Source of the DNA: Firmicutes bacterium UBA5227
GTDB taxonomy: Bacteria; Bacillota; Clostridia; Tissierellales; Sedimentibacteraceae
Length of the DNA stretch: 23,963 nucleotides
Direction: 5' to 3'
Assembly: GCA_002409285.1 (NCBI GenBank)
Contig: DHUT01000063.1
Location: 1-23,963 of the forward strand
Made by a program: the position numbers and the translations under genes. Within the stretch, counting starts at the first letter, position 1. The number at the start of each line of letters is the position of its first letter. The notes under the pieces are model-generated. The model had not been told where the DNA came from, searched no databases, and saw nothing but the letters and a program-made list of their open reading frames with translations. Shown here piece after piece: positions 14,647-22,417 of this stretch.

Positions 14647-15969
14647 TTAAAAAAACATTACTATTATTATTAAAGCTATAAATGTTACTATAAGCGGTAT
14701 TACTGTACTAGTCCAGAATACATGTTTGTATGCTTGCTTGTGAGTGAGCCCAAGTACCGAAAACATCAGGAATAATCCCGGTGAATGAGGCAATGTATCT
14801 AAAGCATCTGCTGATATACATACCAAACGATGCAATAGTTCCAAGTTTGCACTGGAGGCCAGAAAGTCTTCCGTAAATGCGGTGAACATTATTTTTAATC
14901 CGCCTGAAGAAGAACCTGTTACCGCTGATACGACCATTGTGGCAAATACACCCTGTACATATGGATTCATTTTCATACTTAAAACCCATTCAACGATTGA
15001 CGCAAAAGCTGCAGAATTTGATACAACCGAACCAAATGCAACAACTCCTGCATATCCTCCGATACCGTCAATTCCTCCTTCTAATCCCTCCGCAATAATC
15101 TTCTTCATATTTTTGCCCTTGAATTTACCGGTGTTAAGAATATACGTAGCCAGTGTACCTGCCAACATGGCGCCGGTAGCAAGCATTGTAGAATTTAACC
15201 CAAACCTGCTTCCTATAATTATAATCGACATTAATATTATCATAGGTAAAAAGGCTTTCAAAGATGATGGTAATAAACTACGGTCTTCAATTTCATAAAT
15301 TGTAGGATCTACTCCCTCCGGATAAGTCCAATATTCATTATTTGCCCTTGCTTTTTTCTCACAATGATTCAGGTAAATCATAACCATAACAAATATTGCA
15401 ATTGAAGCTAAAATTCCAAAAACCGGAGCCGCCGTTAAAGTTGTACCCAAAAACTCAGTAGGTATTACATTCGTAAGTGATGGTGTACCAGGCAGAGCTG
15501 TCATAGTGAATGTTGCAGAACCAGCAATTATTATAGCCATTGTTAAATGTCTCGGCAGGTTAGCTTCTTTGAACAACGTAAACATTATTGGAGCAACCGC
15601 ATAAACAACTACAAATAAGCTTACACCTCCATATGTCAGTACCGATGTTATTATAAAGCAAACAAGTAAAACCTTCTTTTTCCCGAACCAGTCAATAAAT
15701 TGGTAAGCAATAGAAGCGGCACTGCCTGAAACATTCATAAAATTTGCATACAAGCTTGAGCAGCAGAACATAAGGAAAAAACTTGCATATGCTCCTGTAT
15801 AGCCTTGCATATAAAGGCTGGAAAACCCTTCCCATATATCCATACCACTTGTAAGCACCACTACTAAAGATGCTAAAAGAGTTGCGGTAAGCGCTCCCAA
15901 GCCTTTATAAGCTCCCACGCCAAGTACTAATACCCCTAAAATAAGTCCAATAACAGCTATTGCGTTCAT
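14647..15969 (-). CDS. GntP-family permease
   Basis: 440-aa integral membrane transporter with about 12 hydrophobic segments over the full length and no signal peptide. The C-terminal half carries family-like motifs: GIGGYAGVVAFGSVVSNS, TGSSSGGLKIM and ISADALDTLPHSPG. GntP and related carriers take up organic acids such as gluconate, hydroxy acids or short keto acids with protons. The ribosome site is GGGAGG before the ATG. It lies 85 bp downstream of the ketopantoate-reductase-like gene and is probably co-transcribed from the sigma-54 promoter. It is the likely uptake system for the substrate of this island, which from the enzymes should be a beta-keto or hydroxy acid. Confidence 0.82.
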   Translation of the reverse strand: MNAIAVIGLILGVLVLGVGAYKGLGALTATLLASLVVVLTSGMDIWEGFSSLYMQGYTGAYASFFLMFCCSSLYANFMNVSGSAASIAYQFIDWFGKKKVLLVCFIITSVLTYGGVSLFVVVYAVAPIMFTLFKEANLPRHLTMAIIIAGSATFTMTALPGTPSLTNVIPTEFLGTTLTAAPVFGILASIAIFVMVMIYLNHCEKKARANNEYWTYPEGVDPTIYEIEDRSLLPSSLKAFLPMIILMSIIIIGSRFGLNSTMLATGAMLAGTLATYILNTGKFKGKNMKKIIAEGLEGGIDGIGGYAGVVAFGSVVSNSAAFASIVEWVLSMKMNPYVQGVFATMVVSAVTGSSSGGLKIMFTAFTEDFLASSANLELLHRLVCISADALDTLPHSPGLFLMFSVLGLTHKQAYKHVFWTSTVIPLIVTFIALIIIVMFF

Positions 15970-16054
15970 TTTATTCCTCCCTTGATTTTTATATTATATA
16001 ATGATCACTCAAAATATAATTTCATCTGTTAATTTTAATTAGTAAAGACTTGAT

Positions 16055-17080
16055 TTATTTAAATTCCGGTAAATTAAAGAATCTCAGATTATCCATACTT
16101 AAAGGAAGCTCTTTATTCTCTATTCCCTTGATAATTTTAACTACAATATCATTATATGGTGTTAAAATTCCGAAATTTTTCCCCTGTTCCACAACAAAAC
16201 CATTTATCATATCAACTTCGGTTTTCTTTCCTTTCTCCAAGTCTTGAAGCATACTTGCCTTAGCTGTTAATTTATCGGCATAGAATCTTCTAAAACAATT
16301 TTGGGATTTTATAAAATTTTCTAAAGTGTTAACTTTGCCGAAATCTCTCATATCCATTCCCATGACATCTTCCAATTCAACATTTGCTTTTTCACAAACA
16401 TTTATTATATCACTTGCAATAAAGCTTAAAAGTGCACATGACTTAGGATTATTAAGTACATCTCCGAAAACAGAGCCTGTTACTGCTGACAACCCGCTCA
16501 TACAACTGTTCAGTATTAATTTAGACCATCGTGCTCCCATAAGGTTTTTTACTATATTTACAGATCCCATATATTCAAGAACACTGGCAACTCTTTTAAT
16601 TCTGTCAGTTATTTTCCCGTCAATTTCTCCTATATCAAACAAAATATCTCCCGAAGTAACATCTTGAGTAACTTCAGATACGCCGGGGCTTATAAATGTC
16701 GCCCCCCAAAGCACTGTACCTCCAACTGTTCTGTTACCCCTTAAATATTCCTCAATACCGTATTCAGGAACACCATTTTGCAATGTACATACTATACTGT
16801 CATCATTAAGAAATTGTTTAAGATGCGGAAGTACAGTAGAATTTGCTGTCTGTTTTGTAAAAAGAAATACTATGTCATATTTTTCTTTCATTTGTTCAGG
16901 TGTTATTGCACTAACAGGTACAGTAAAATCTGCACATCCCACTATGTGTGCTCCTTTTTCATTTAAAGCTTTCACATGATCTGCGTAACTATCAATTAAT
17001 GTAACTTCAATGCCATTCTTATTTAAAAAAGCACCTAGTACAGTACCCATTGCACCGCAACCATAAATTGCTATTTTCAT
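16055..17080 (-). CDS. Ketopantoate reductase-family dehydrogenase
   Basis: 341-aa NAD(P)-dependent keto/hydroxy acid dehydrogenase of the PanE/ApbA family. The Rossmann loop is YGCGAMG (6-12). The catalytic lysine is K187 (RWSKLILN, with N191), and SMLQDLEKGKKTEVD carries the family glutamate E288. The start chosen has GGAGG eight bases upstream; the earlier in-frame start at 17158 lies across the promoter. Its placement beside a permease and a BKACE enzyme, away from other pantothenate genes, suggests it oxidises a hydroxy acid to the keto acid for cleavage rather than making pantoate. First gene of the minus arm, 40 bp after the sigma-54 -12 element. Confidence 0.82.
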   Translation of the reverse strand: MKIAIYGCGAMGTVLGAFLNKNGIEVTLIDSYADHVKALNEKGAHIVGCADFTVPVSAITPEQMKEKYDIVFLFTKQTANSTVLPHLKQFLNDDSIVCTLQNGVPEYGIEEYLRGNRTVGGTVLWGATFISPGVSEVTQDVTSGDILFDIGEIDGKITDRIKRVASVLEYMGSVNIVKNLMGARWSKLILNSCMSGLSAVTGSVFGDVLNNPKSCALLSFIASDIINVCEKANVELEDVMGMDMRDFGKVNTLENFIKSQNCFRRFYADKLTAKASMLQDLEKGKKTEVDMINGFVVEQGKNFGILTPYNDIVVKIIKGIENKELPLSMDNLRFFNLPEFK

Positions 17081-17119
17081 TAAGATTTCCTCCATAATAA
17101 GATTTGTACCTACTATGAA

Positions 17120-17133
17120 GCAAATCCTGTGCC
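17120..17133 (-). promoter_or_regulatory. Sigma-54 (-24/-12) promoter of the minus arm
   Basis: Minus strand reads TTGGCACAGGATTTGCTT. GG (17133-17132) and GC (17121-17120) are separated by exactly 10 bp, and TGGCAC and TTGCT match the sigma-54 consensus closely. It lies 40 bp before the reductase start codon. Confidence 0.8.
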
Positions 17134-17186
17134 AAGAAATATTAACCGCTGTTTTCATTAGTTTTTAATGATTCACCCATTATTTA

Positions 17187-17310
17187 TGTAGATAATTTCT
17201 ACAGATTTACACAAAATATGATTAAATATTCTACATAATGTTTTTAATAAAAAATATATACTTCAGAAATATTCTACGCTTATTTATATATCGTGATTAG
17301 AACCTCTACA
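17187..17310. promoter_or_regulatory. Array of four 17-bp enhancer-like sites between the sigma-54 promoters
   Basis: Site 1 (17187-17203) is the perfect dyad TGTAGA-N5-TCTACA. Site 2 (17219-17235) is TGATTA-N5-TCTACA. Site 3 (17262-17278) is TTCAGA-N5-TCTACG. Site 4 (17294-17310) is TGATTA-N5-TCTACA. Starts are 32, 43 and 32 bp apart, close to three, four and three helical turns, so all sites face the same way. The array lies about 55-75 bp from each sigma-54 promoter, as expected for upstream activating sequences of an enhancer-binding protein. Confidence 0.65.
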
Positions 17311-17385
17311 AATTTAGCGCCTATTTTAAGTTTATTTTAATTAAATTTAAATTTATACTAAGCATATTAAAACACTATAAAACTT

Positions 17386-17399
17386 GGCATATGTATTGC
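17386..17399 (+). promoter_or_regulatory. Sigma-54 (-24/-12) promoter of the plus arm
   Basis: Plus strand reads CTTGGCATATGTATTGCT: GG (17386-17387), 10 bp, GC (17398-17399), with TTGGCA and TTGCT agreeing with consensus. It lies 60 bp before the BKACE start. The rest of the 379-bp spacer holds the enhancer array and the opposite promoter. Confidence 0.78.
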
Positions 17400-17459
17400 T
17401 AATATATATTTTAAGCAAAAGTAAATAATAAAAGCTTAAATATTAATTTGGAGGGAAAA

Positions 17460-18308
17460 ATGAATACCTTAAAGAATAAAAGAGTAATTTCTTGTGCTAT
17501 TACAGGTTCATGGCCAACTAAAGAAAATAATCCAAATCTATCGATTACACCTCAGGAAATTGCAGACGATGCATATGAAGCTTGGAAGGCAGGTGCCGCT
17601 ATAGTGCATATACACGTACGTAATGATGACGGCTCTCCATCAACGGATTTTGCTAAGTACAAAGAAACCGTTGATTTAATCAGAGCGAAAAAGGACTGCG
17701 ATGTATGTATTAATATCACCAGCTCAGGAAGTGTAGATTTTGGAGACGAAGAAAGAATATATCCTTTACAGCAACTGTTGCCTGAAATGGCATCATATGA
17801 TGCGGGAACATTGAACTGGCAGCACAGAACAATATTTGAAAACCATCCGAGATTCTTGGAGAAACTAGGAATCGCACTTCAAAAGTCTAATATTAAACCT
17901 GAAATAGAAATATTCGATGGTGGCATGGTTCATAATGCATTATACTATTTGAAGAAAGGCATATTAAAGGCACCATTGCATTTCCAATTTGTTTTAGGCG
18001 CTCCCGGGGGACTGCCAAATTCAATAGAGAACTTAGTATTTCTTAAAAATATGATTCCAGAAGATTCAACATGGGCAGCTTGCGGAATCGGAAAAGGCCA
18101 CTTGCCCATAATGTATGCAACTATAGCCATGGGTGGTCATCTTCGCGTTGGCATGGAAGATAATGTTATGTATAAGAAGGGTGTGCTTGCAAAATCAAAC
18201 GCTCAATTTGTTGCAAGGGCAAAAAGGCTTATCGAGGAAGCAGACTTAGAGGTTGCCACTCCAGATGAAGCAAGGGAAATATTTGGATTGACAAAAAAAG
18301 TATTTTAA
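17460..18308 (+). CDS. BKACE (DUF849) beta-keto acid cleavage enzyme, substrate unknown
   Basis: Zinc TIM-barrel enzyme that condenses a beta-keto acid with acetyl-CoA and splits it to acetoacetate plus an acyl-CoA. The 282-aa protein has the zinc histidines H50 and H52 (VHIHVR) and E233 (GMEDN), the FVLGAPGG loop (177-184) and R229. In Kce, the lysine-fermentation enzyme, Glu14 in ITGAE holds the substrate's amino group. Here the aligned motif is ITGSWPT, with Trp18. The enzyme therefore probably acts on a beta-keto acid without that amine, possibly uncharged or hydrophobic at that end. Start: GGAGG five bases before the ATG; the earlier in-frame TTG precedes the ribosome site. First gene of the plus arm. 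Confidence 0.88.
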   Translation: MNTLKNKRVISCAITGSWPTKENNPNLSITPQEIADDAYEAWKAGAAIVHIHVRNDDGSPSTDFAKYKETVDLIRAKKDCDVCINITSSGSVDFGDEERIYPLQQLLPEMASYDAGTLNWQHRTIFENHPRFLEKLGIALQKSNIKPEIEIFDGGMVHNALYYLKKGILKAPLHFQFVLGAPGGLPNSIENLVFLKNMIPEDSTWAACGIGKGHLPIMYATIAMGGHLRVGMEDNVMYKKGVLAKSNAQFVARAKRLIEEADLEVATPDEAREIFGLTKKVF

Positions 18309-18382
18309 TCTTCTTGCTCCCACTAATATTCAAAAAGACAGGAGAGTTGCTTTATTTAAAATTACAAATATAGGAGGAAATA

Positions 18383-18808
18383 ATGACAGTCCATACGATT
18401 AACGATTTAAAAATAGGACAGAAATCATCTTTTACCAAATCCATCACAGAAACAGATGTTTATTTATTTGCAGGTATCAGCGGTGATATTAATCCTGCAC
18501 ATATAAATGAAGAATATGCTAAAAATACTTTTTTTAAACACAGGATAGCTCATGGTATTTTATCCGGTGCTTTAATATCGGCGGTTATCGGAGTTCAGCT
18601 TCCCGGCCCTGGAACAATATATGAATCCCAATCATTAAGATTTTTGGCTCCTGTTTACTTTGGTGATACAATAACATCGACAGTAGAGGTTAAAGAAGTT
18701 TTAGAAGAAAAAAATAGGGTAGTTCTTACCACGTTCTGTACCAATCAAAGCGGCATTGTGGTTACAACAGGTGAAGCTGTTGCTTTGCCGCCAAAAGCCA
18801 AAAAATAA
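18383..18808 (+). CDS. MaoC-like hot-dog hydratase
   Basis: 141-aa single hot-dog fold protein of the MaoC/PhaJ (R-specific enoyl-CoA hydratase) group. The active-site pair is in SGDINPAH (D35, H40), and the overhanging segment HRIAHGILSGALIS fits. These enzymes add water to trans-2-enoyl-CoA to give (R)-3-hydroxyacyl-CoA or the reverse. In this operon it may process the acyl-CoA made by the BKACE enzyme. The 3-aminobutyryl-CoA ammonia-lyase of the lysine pathway is also a small hot-dog protein, but the intact MaoC Asp-His pair argues for a hydratase. AGGAGG precedes the ATG; 74 bp after the BKACE gene without terminator or promoter, so an operon. Confidence 0.85.
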   Translation: MTVHTINDLKIGQKSSFTKSITETDVYLFAGISGDINPAHINEEYAKNTFFKHRIAHGILSGALISAVIGVQLPGPGTIYESQSLRFLAPVYFGDTITSTVEVKEVLEEKNRVVLTTFCTNQSGIVVTTGEAVALPPKAKK

Positions 18809-18860
18809 GAATATATTTTATCGGCAATCTGTAAAGAACGGTTAAAAAAGTTTATTTTTA

Positions 18861-18869
18861 TGTTATAAT
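18861..18869 (+). promoter_or_regulatory. Sigma-A extended -10 of the regulator gene
   Basis: TGTTATAAT (TATAAT at 18864-18869), with a weak GTTAAA -35; 52 bp before the regulator's ATG. It suggests expression independent of sigma-54. Confidence 0.5.
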
Positions 18870-18920
18870 GATACAAAGGTATACTACCGAAATGGTTATA
18901 AAATCCGGGAGGCTGTATAA

Positions 18921-19805
18921 ATGGATATAAGGGGTGCTCATAAATACAATTTTTTATATAAAGTTCTTAAATCACTGTACTATACAGTAATAACCGATAA
19001 CGAAGGGGAAATTATTTTATTAAGCACAAACTATGAAGAATTATTGGGTTTAAAGGATGAAGATTATGTTAGAAAGCCTATTTCCGACATTATTCCTAAC
19101 TCTGAAATACCTCATGTTTTAGAATCAAAAAAGGAGGATATCGGTCATCTTTTTACTTTAAAAAACGGTAAGACTGTTGTTTGCAACAGAATACCCATAA
19201 TTGACAACGGCGAATTTTTAGGTGTTATTAGCTCTGCAACATTTTATAAATTAGATGAGGTATCAATATTAAATCAACAAATCAAAAAGTTACAGGAGGA
19301 AAATTTAAATTACAAAAAACAGATTACAGAATTATCCTCTTCTTTTAATAAGGAAAGCCCCTTAAACAAAATTATTGGCGATTCATTGGCGATTAAGACA
19401 ATTAAAGAAACTATCCAAAGATTTGCAGAATCTGATTTAACTTTTTTGATTACCGGCGATACAGGTACAGGAAAGGAAGTTTTTGCAAACGCAATACATG
19501 AATTAAGCAAAAGAAGAAATAAGAATTTTGTTAAAATAAATTGTGCTGCAATTCCTAAAGGTTCCGGTCAATTAAATATTGAGCATTTTGATTTTCTGTT
19601 ATCAAGAATGTATAAAAACAGCGATATAAAAAAATCAAATACAGATGGTAACTCTTTATACGACGTTACAAGCGAGGTAGAAAAAGAAAAAATTATCAGA
19701 GCACTTGTTAAAACCAACGGTAATAAATCTGCAGCAGCAAAATTGCTAAAAATAGACCGCAGCAGCTTATATAATAAAATTCAAAAATATAATATTGATA
19801 ATTAA
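18921..19805 (+). CDS. PAS / sigma-54 activator with the AAA+ core deleted in frame
   Basis: 294-aa protein. Residues 15-110 are a PAS sensor domain and 113-140 a coiled coil. An AAA+ domain begins at about 147, with Walker A GDTGTGKE (179-186) and NFVKINCAAIP (202-212). The normal protein continues with ESELFG, the sigma-54-contacting GAFTGA loop, Walker B, the arginine fingers and the lid. Here it jumps at residue 213 (near 19557) to KGSGQLNIEHFDFLLSRM, which is the linker normally found after the AAA+ lid. It then ends in an intact Fis-type helix-turn-helix (255-291, NKSAAAKLLKIDRSSLYNKI). About 200 residues are missing with the frame kept. It should bind DNA and ligand but not remodel sigma-54 polymerase. 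Confidence 0.85.
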   Translation: MDIRGAHKYNFLYKVLKSLYYTVITDNEGEIILLSTNYEELLGLKDEDYVRKPISDIIPNSEIPHVLESKKEDIGHLFTLKNGKTVVCNRIPIIDNGEFLGVISSATFYKLDEVSILNQQIKKLQEENLNYKKQITELSSSFNKESPLNKIIGDSLAIKTIKETIQRFAESDLTFLITGDTGTGKEVFANAIHELSKRRNKNFVKINCAAIPKGSGQLNIEHFDFLLSRMYKNSDIKKSNTDGNSLYDVTSEVEKEKIIRALVKTNGNKSAAAKLLKIDRSSLYNKIQKYNIDN

Positions 19806-19830
19806 GAGCCGGTTAACCGGCTCTTAATTA
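19799..19830. terminator. 32-nt perfect palindrome, bidirectional terminator
   Basis: The palindrome centred between 19814 and 19815 has a core AAGAGCCGGTT and complement with no unpaired loop. It overlaps the stop codon of the regulator (19803-19805) and ends five bases before the stop of the convergent DUF4130 gene. T and A tails on both sides fit termination in both directions. Confidence 0.8.
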
Positions 19831-19834
19831 ATTG

Positions 19835-20563
19835 TTACTTAAACTCTGCCATATTTTTTCTGTATCTGGCAGGGACAAACTGGAACTGGAGGTTCAAATT
19901 TGTTCTTTCCTTAATTGCCAAGTCGGTGAAGTATTGCTTCCATAAATCTTGTATTAATTTTTCGTTTTCAGAGTATTCAATATTTTCAATATTGATATTT
20001 TCTTTTATCTCCCACAGCTCATCTGTATATACCAGAGCCTTTTTCCTTTTTTCGTCATAAATAATGAATCTTTCAAACTTATACCTGTCTGCAAAATGGT
20101 CCGCAAGCAGTATTAAAATGTCATTGTCAGGAGAAAATTTTGAAAATAATACTCCACCTGCTTCTGAAAAACGCAGTATTCCAAGAAATTTATGGACCTC
20201 CCTCGATACCTTCAAGGATGCCTCGTTTAATGGGAGCACCTTTTCGTGAGTGTAAAAATTCATGGTTTTTCTTCCATATCTGAATGCAAATATCAGGAAT
20301 TCAAGGATAATATTTTCCCTTTGTTCATTATTTGACAAATAGCAATAATAAATATCCACGTAGGCTTCCCTTGAAATCTTCCTAATTATTGCATCAGAAA
20401 CAATCCGTGCCTTTTCTATGTCTGTTTCAATTACTTTGCAGGCTTTAAGCATGGACTGCTGATAATATGATGCATCATAAATTCCTGATGCTTTTTCTGC
20501 TTTGTAATGATAATAAATGCAGGTAAGAAACCCTTCAAATGTTCCGTCGTATAAATAATCCAT
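19835..20563 (-). CDS. DUF4130 (TIGR03915) protein, radical SAM partner
   Basis: 242-aa soluble protein of the TIGR03915/DUF4130 family, described as a putative DNA metabolism protein because it is nearly always paired with a particular radical SAM protein. Family pattern: YLYDGTFEGFLTCIY at the N-terminus, KVSREVHKFLGILRFSE, DILILLADHFADRY, and near the C-terminus LWKQYFTDLAIKERTN with LQFQFVPARYRKNMAEF. The biochemical role is not established. It follows its partner by eight bp with a GAGG ribosome site, so the two are co-transcribed, from the promoter with the LexA-like box. A bidirectional palindrome ends the unit. Confidence 0.9.
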   Translation of the reverse strand: MDYLYDGTFEGFLTCIYYHYKAEKASGIYDASYYQQSMLKACKVIETDIEKARIVSDAIIRKISREAYVDIYYCYLSNNEQRENIILEFLIFAFRYGRKTMNFYTHEKVLPLNEASLKVSREVHKFLGILRFSEAGGVLFSKFSPDNDILILLADHFADRYKFERFIIYDEKRKKALVYTDELWEIKENINIENIEYSENEKLIQDLWKQYFTDLAIKERTNLNLQFQFVPARYRKNMAEFK

Positions 20564-20571
20564 TTCATCCT

Positions 20572-21819
20572 CTACAATACATCAAAAATAGAAAGCTGCT
20601 TTTGAATCTCCTGCTGTTTTAACTCTCTTTTTATAATCTCAGGTTCAATTTTCACATTTCCGTAGTATCTTCCCTTTACTGTTATAAAGTATTTTGCTCT
20701 TTTTAAAACTGTCTTCATTTTCTTTAATGAGTCATAGGATAGCTCTGCATTTTTTCTTTCCCTTATTATTCTCCGGGCGCTGGTTACTCCAAGACCCGGA
20801 ATCCTCAGAAGCTCCTCATAGGATGCCTTGTTTATTTCTATGGGAAACTTGTCAATATTTCTCAGTGCATACATTATCTTAGGGTCAAATTCTAAATCAA
20901 GATTCTGCTCAATTTCAGTGAATAACTCATCTGAATGAAAATAATAAAAGCGCATGAGCCAGTCCGCCTGGTACAGCCTGTGCTCTCTCAATAAGGGAGG
21001 CATTGTGCTGATTGCCGGCAGATTAGGAGAAGAAATAACAGGCACATATGCTGAAAAAAACACACGTTTCATATTAAATCTTTCATATAAGTTTTGTGAC
21101 AAACCAAGAATTGTTTTATCACTATCCGGGGTTGCCCCTATAATCATCTGGGTTGACTGTCCTCCTGGAACAAATCTCGGAGTGCTTGTAAAATGACTTT
21201 TATCCTCGATTGTCCTGGTTATTTCGTTATTAATCAGGGACATGGGATTTATGATACTTTCTATTTTCTTCTGGGGCGCAAGCATTCTTAAACTTTCCCT
21301 TGTGGGGAGCTCAATATTCACGCTCATTCTGTCAGCAAGCATTCCTGTTTTTTGAATAATCTCCGGGCTTGCTCCCGGAATAACTTTCACATGAACATAA
21401 CCCCAGAAATTATATTTATACCTTAATAGCTCAAGAACCCTGTATATGTTCTCCATGGTATTATCAGGACTTTTTTCCACCGCAGAGCTCAAGAACAATC
21501 CTTCTATGTAGTTTCTTCTGTAAAACTGAATTGTAAGCTCCGCAACCTCTTCAGGAGTAAATGTAGCCCTTTCAACCGGGTTGGTTACTCTGTTCAGGCA
21601 ATAGCTGCAATCATAAATGCAGTCATTTGTCAGCAGAATTTTCAAAAGTGAAATGCACCTGCCGTCTGCCGCCCATGTGTGGCAGATTCCCGCAGAGGAA
21701 GCATTCCCTATTCCGCCAACGGTGTTGTTTTTTCTTTCTACACCGCTGGAAACGCAGGATACATCATATTTTGCAGCATCCGATAATATTTTCAGTTTCT
21801 TAAATACATTGTCATTCAT
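20572..21819 (-). CDS. Radical SAM protein, putative DNA modification/repair (TIGR03916)
   Basis: 415-aa radical SAM enzyme. The [4Fe-4S] cysteines are C67, C71 and C74 (NDCIYDCSYCLNR), and the barrel covers about 55-300. The C-terminal part (about 330-365, EELLRIPGLGVTSARRIIRERK) is a helix-hairpin-helix, a non-specific DNA-binding element, which is why the family is thought to act on DNA. Further conserved cysteines are near the N-terminus (C22, C46, C55). Spore photoproduct lyase is a functional analogue, not a close relative. The ribosome site is weak (GGTG). First gene of a two-gene operon with the DUF4130 partner. Confidence 0.9.
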   Translation of the reverse strand: MNDNVFKKLKILSDAAKYDVSCVSSGVERKNNTVGGIGNASSAGICHTWAADGRCISLLKILLTNDCIYDCSYCLNRVTNPVERATFTPEEVAELTIQFYRRNYIEGLFLSSAVEKSPDNTMENIYRVLELLRYKYNFWGYVHVKVIPGASPEIIQKTGMLADRMSVNIELPTRESLRMLAPQKKIESIINPMSLINNEITRTIEDKSHFTSTPRFVPGGQSTQMIIGATPDSDKTILGLSQNLYERFNMKRVFFSAYVPVISSPNLPAISTMPPLLREHRLYQADWLMRFYYFHSDELFTEIEQNLDLEFDPKIMYALRNIDKFPIEINKASYEELLRIPGLGVTSARRIIRERKNAELSYDSLKKMKTVLKRAKYFITVKGRYYGNVKIEPEIIKRELKQQEIQKQLSIFDVL

Positions 21820-21856
21820 AATACACCGCTTTTTCTAAATATTAATTTGTAAATAT

Positions 21857-21885
21857 ATATTATCATAAAGCAATATATTTGTCAA
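21857..21885 (-). promoter_or_regulatory. Sigma-A promoter of the radical SAM/DUF4130 operon
   Basis: Minus strand TTGACA (21880-21885), 17 bp, TAATAT (21857-21862), 37 bp before the start codon. Confidence 0.7.
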
Positions 21886-21896
21886 ACATATGTTCG
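21883..21896 (-). promoter_or_regulatory. LexA (SOS) box overlapping the -35
   Basis: Minus strand CGAACATATGTTTG matches the Gram-positive LexA/DinR consensus CGAACRNRYGTTYC at 13 of 14 positions. It overlaps the -35 hexamer by three bases, an effective place for repression. Confidence 0.65.
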
Positions 21897-21925
21897 GATT
21901 TTTCTGTGTTTTTATTAGTAATCAA

Positions 21926-22417
21926 TTATGACTCTACCTCAATCAATGATACTTCAACCCATAATTTCATCACATCGGTAAGAATCAGCTTATTGACAGT
22001 CAGCTGATATTCGGCACCGTCAAATTTTAAAATTCTTTTTTCTATAATCTGCAGAAGAATATCCGGGTCAAGACCTTTTACCTCCTTACCTAACAGAGGT
22101 CTGAACTTTTCTTTAATTGTCTTTTCAATTTCAATATTGTCAATTTGATTAATTTGTTCCGGACTTAATCCTCCAAATTCTAATTCAATTTGAATATCCT
22201 TAAGAATAATATTTGAATTGTTTATTGACTTTTCAAGCCTGGCAAGTTTTTCATCCTTGTCGGTTATGGTATTTTCAAGATATGCTATTCTTTCGTAAAA
22301 CGAATCCATTCTGTAGCTCACAAGCATGCTTATTGATACAGCCCCAATAATTACGCCCCATAGAATACCGGATATAAAACATATAATAGAAGGACAGACG
22401 GTTTTCACTTTCCCCAT
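21926..22417 (-). CDS. YtrI-like sporulation membrane protein
   Basis: 163-aa protein with one N-terminal membrane helix (about 9-34, IICFISGILWGVIIGAVSISML), a coiled coil (40-78, with heptad pattern) and a C-terminal globular domain ending in VNKLILTDVMKLWVEVSLIEV. It overlaps ytrH by 13 bp, which implies translational coupling. In B. subtilis ytrH is followed by ytrI, which encodes a similar-sized membrane plus coiled-coil protein needed for efficient sporulation. Sequence similarity to YtrI is not strong to my eye, so the call rests mainly on architecture and position. Confidence 0.6.
   Translation of the reverse strand: MGKVKTVCPSIICFISGILWGVIIGAVSISMLVSYRMDSFYERIAYLENTITDKDEKLARLEKSINNSNIILKDIQIELEFGGLSPEQINQIDNIEIEKTIKEKFRPLLGKEVKGLDPDILLQIIEKRILKFDGAEYQLTVNKLILTDVMKLWVEVSLIEVES

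Noticed and set aside
17187..17310. Repeated TCTACA motifs as a CRISPR-like or mobile-element repeat
   Set aside because: Units are only 17 bp, imperfect, and lie precisely between two sigma-54 promoters; a regulatory array explains them better.
17460..18308. Naming the DUF849 gene kce
   Set aside because: The amine-binding glutamate of Kce is Trp here and none of the other lysine-fermentation genes is nearby.
18921..19805. Annotating the regulator as a normal sigma-54 activator
   Set aside because: Only the start of the AAA+ domain (Walker A) is present; GAFTGA, Walker B and the lid are missing, so activation of sigma-54 is not expected.
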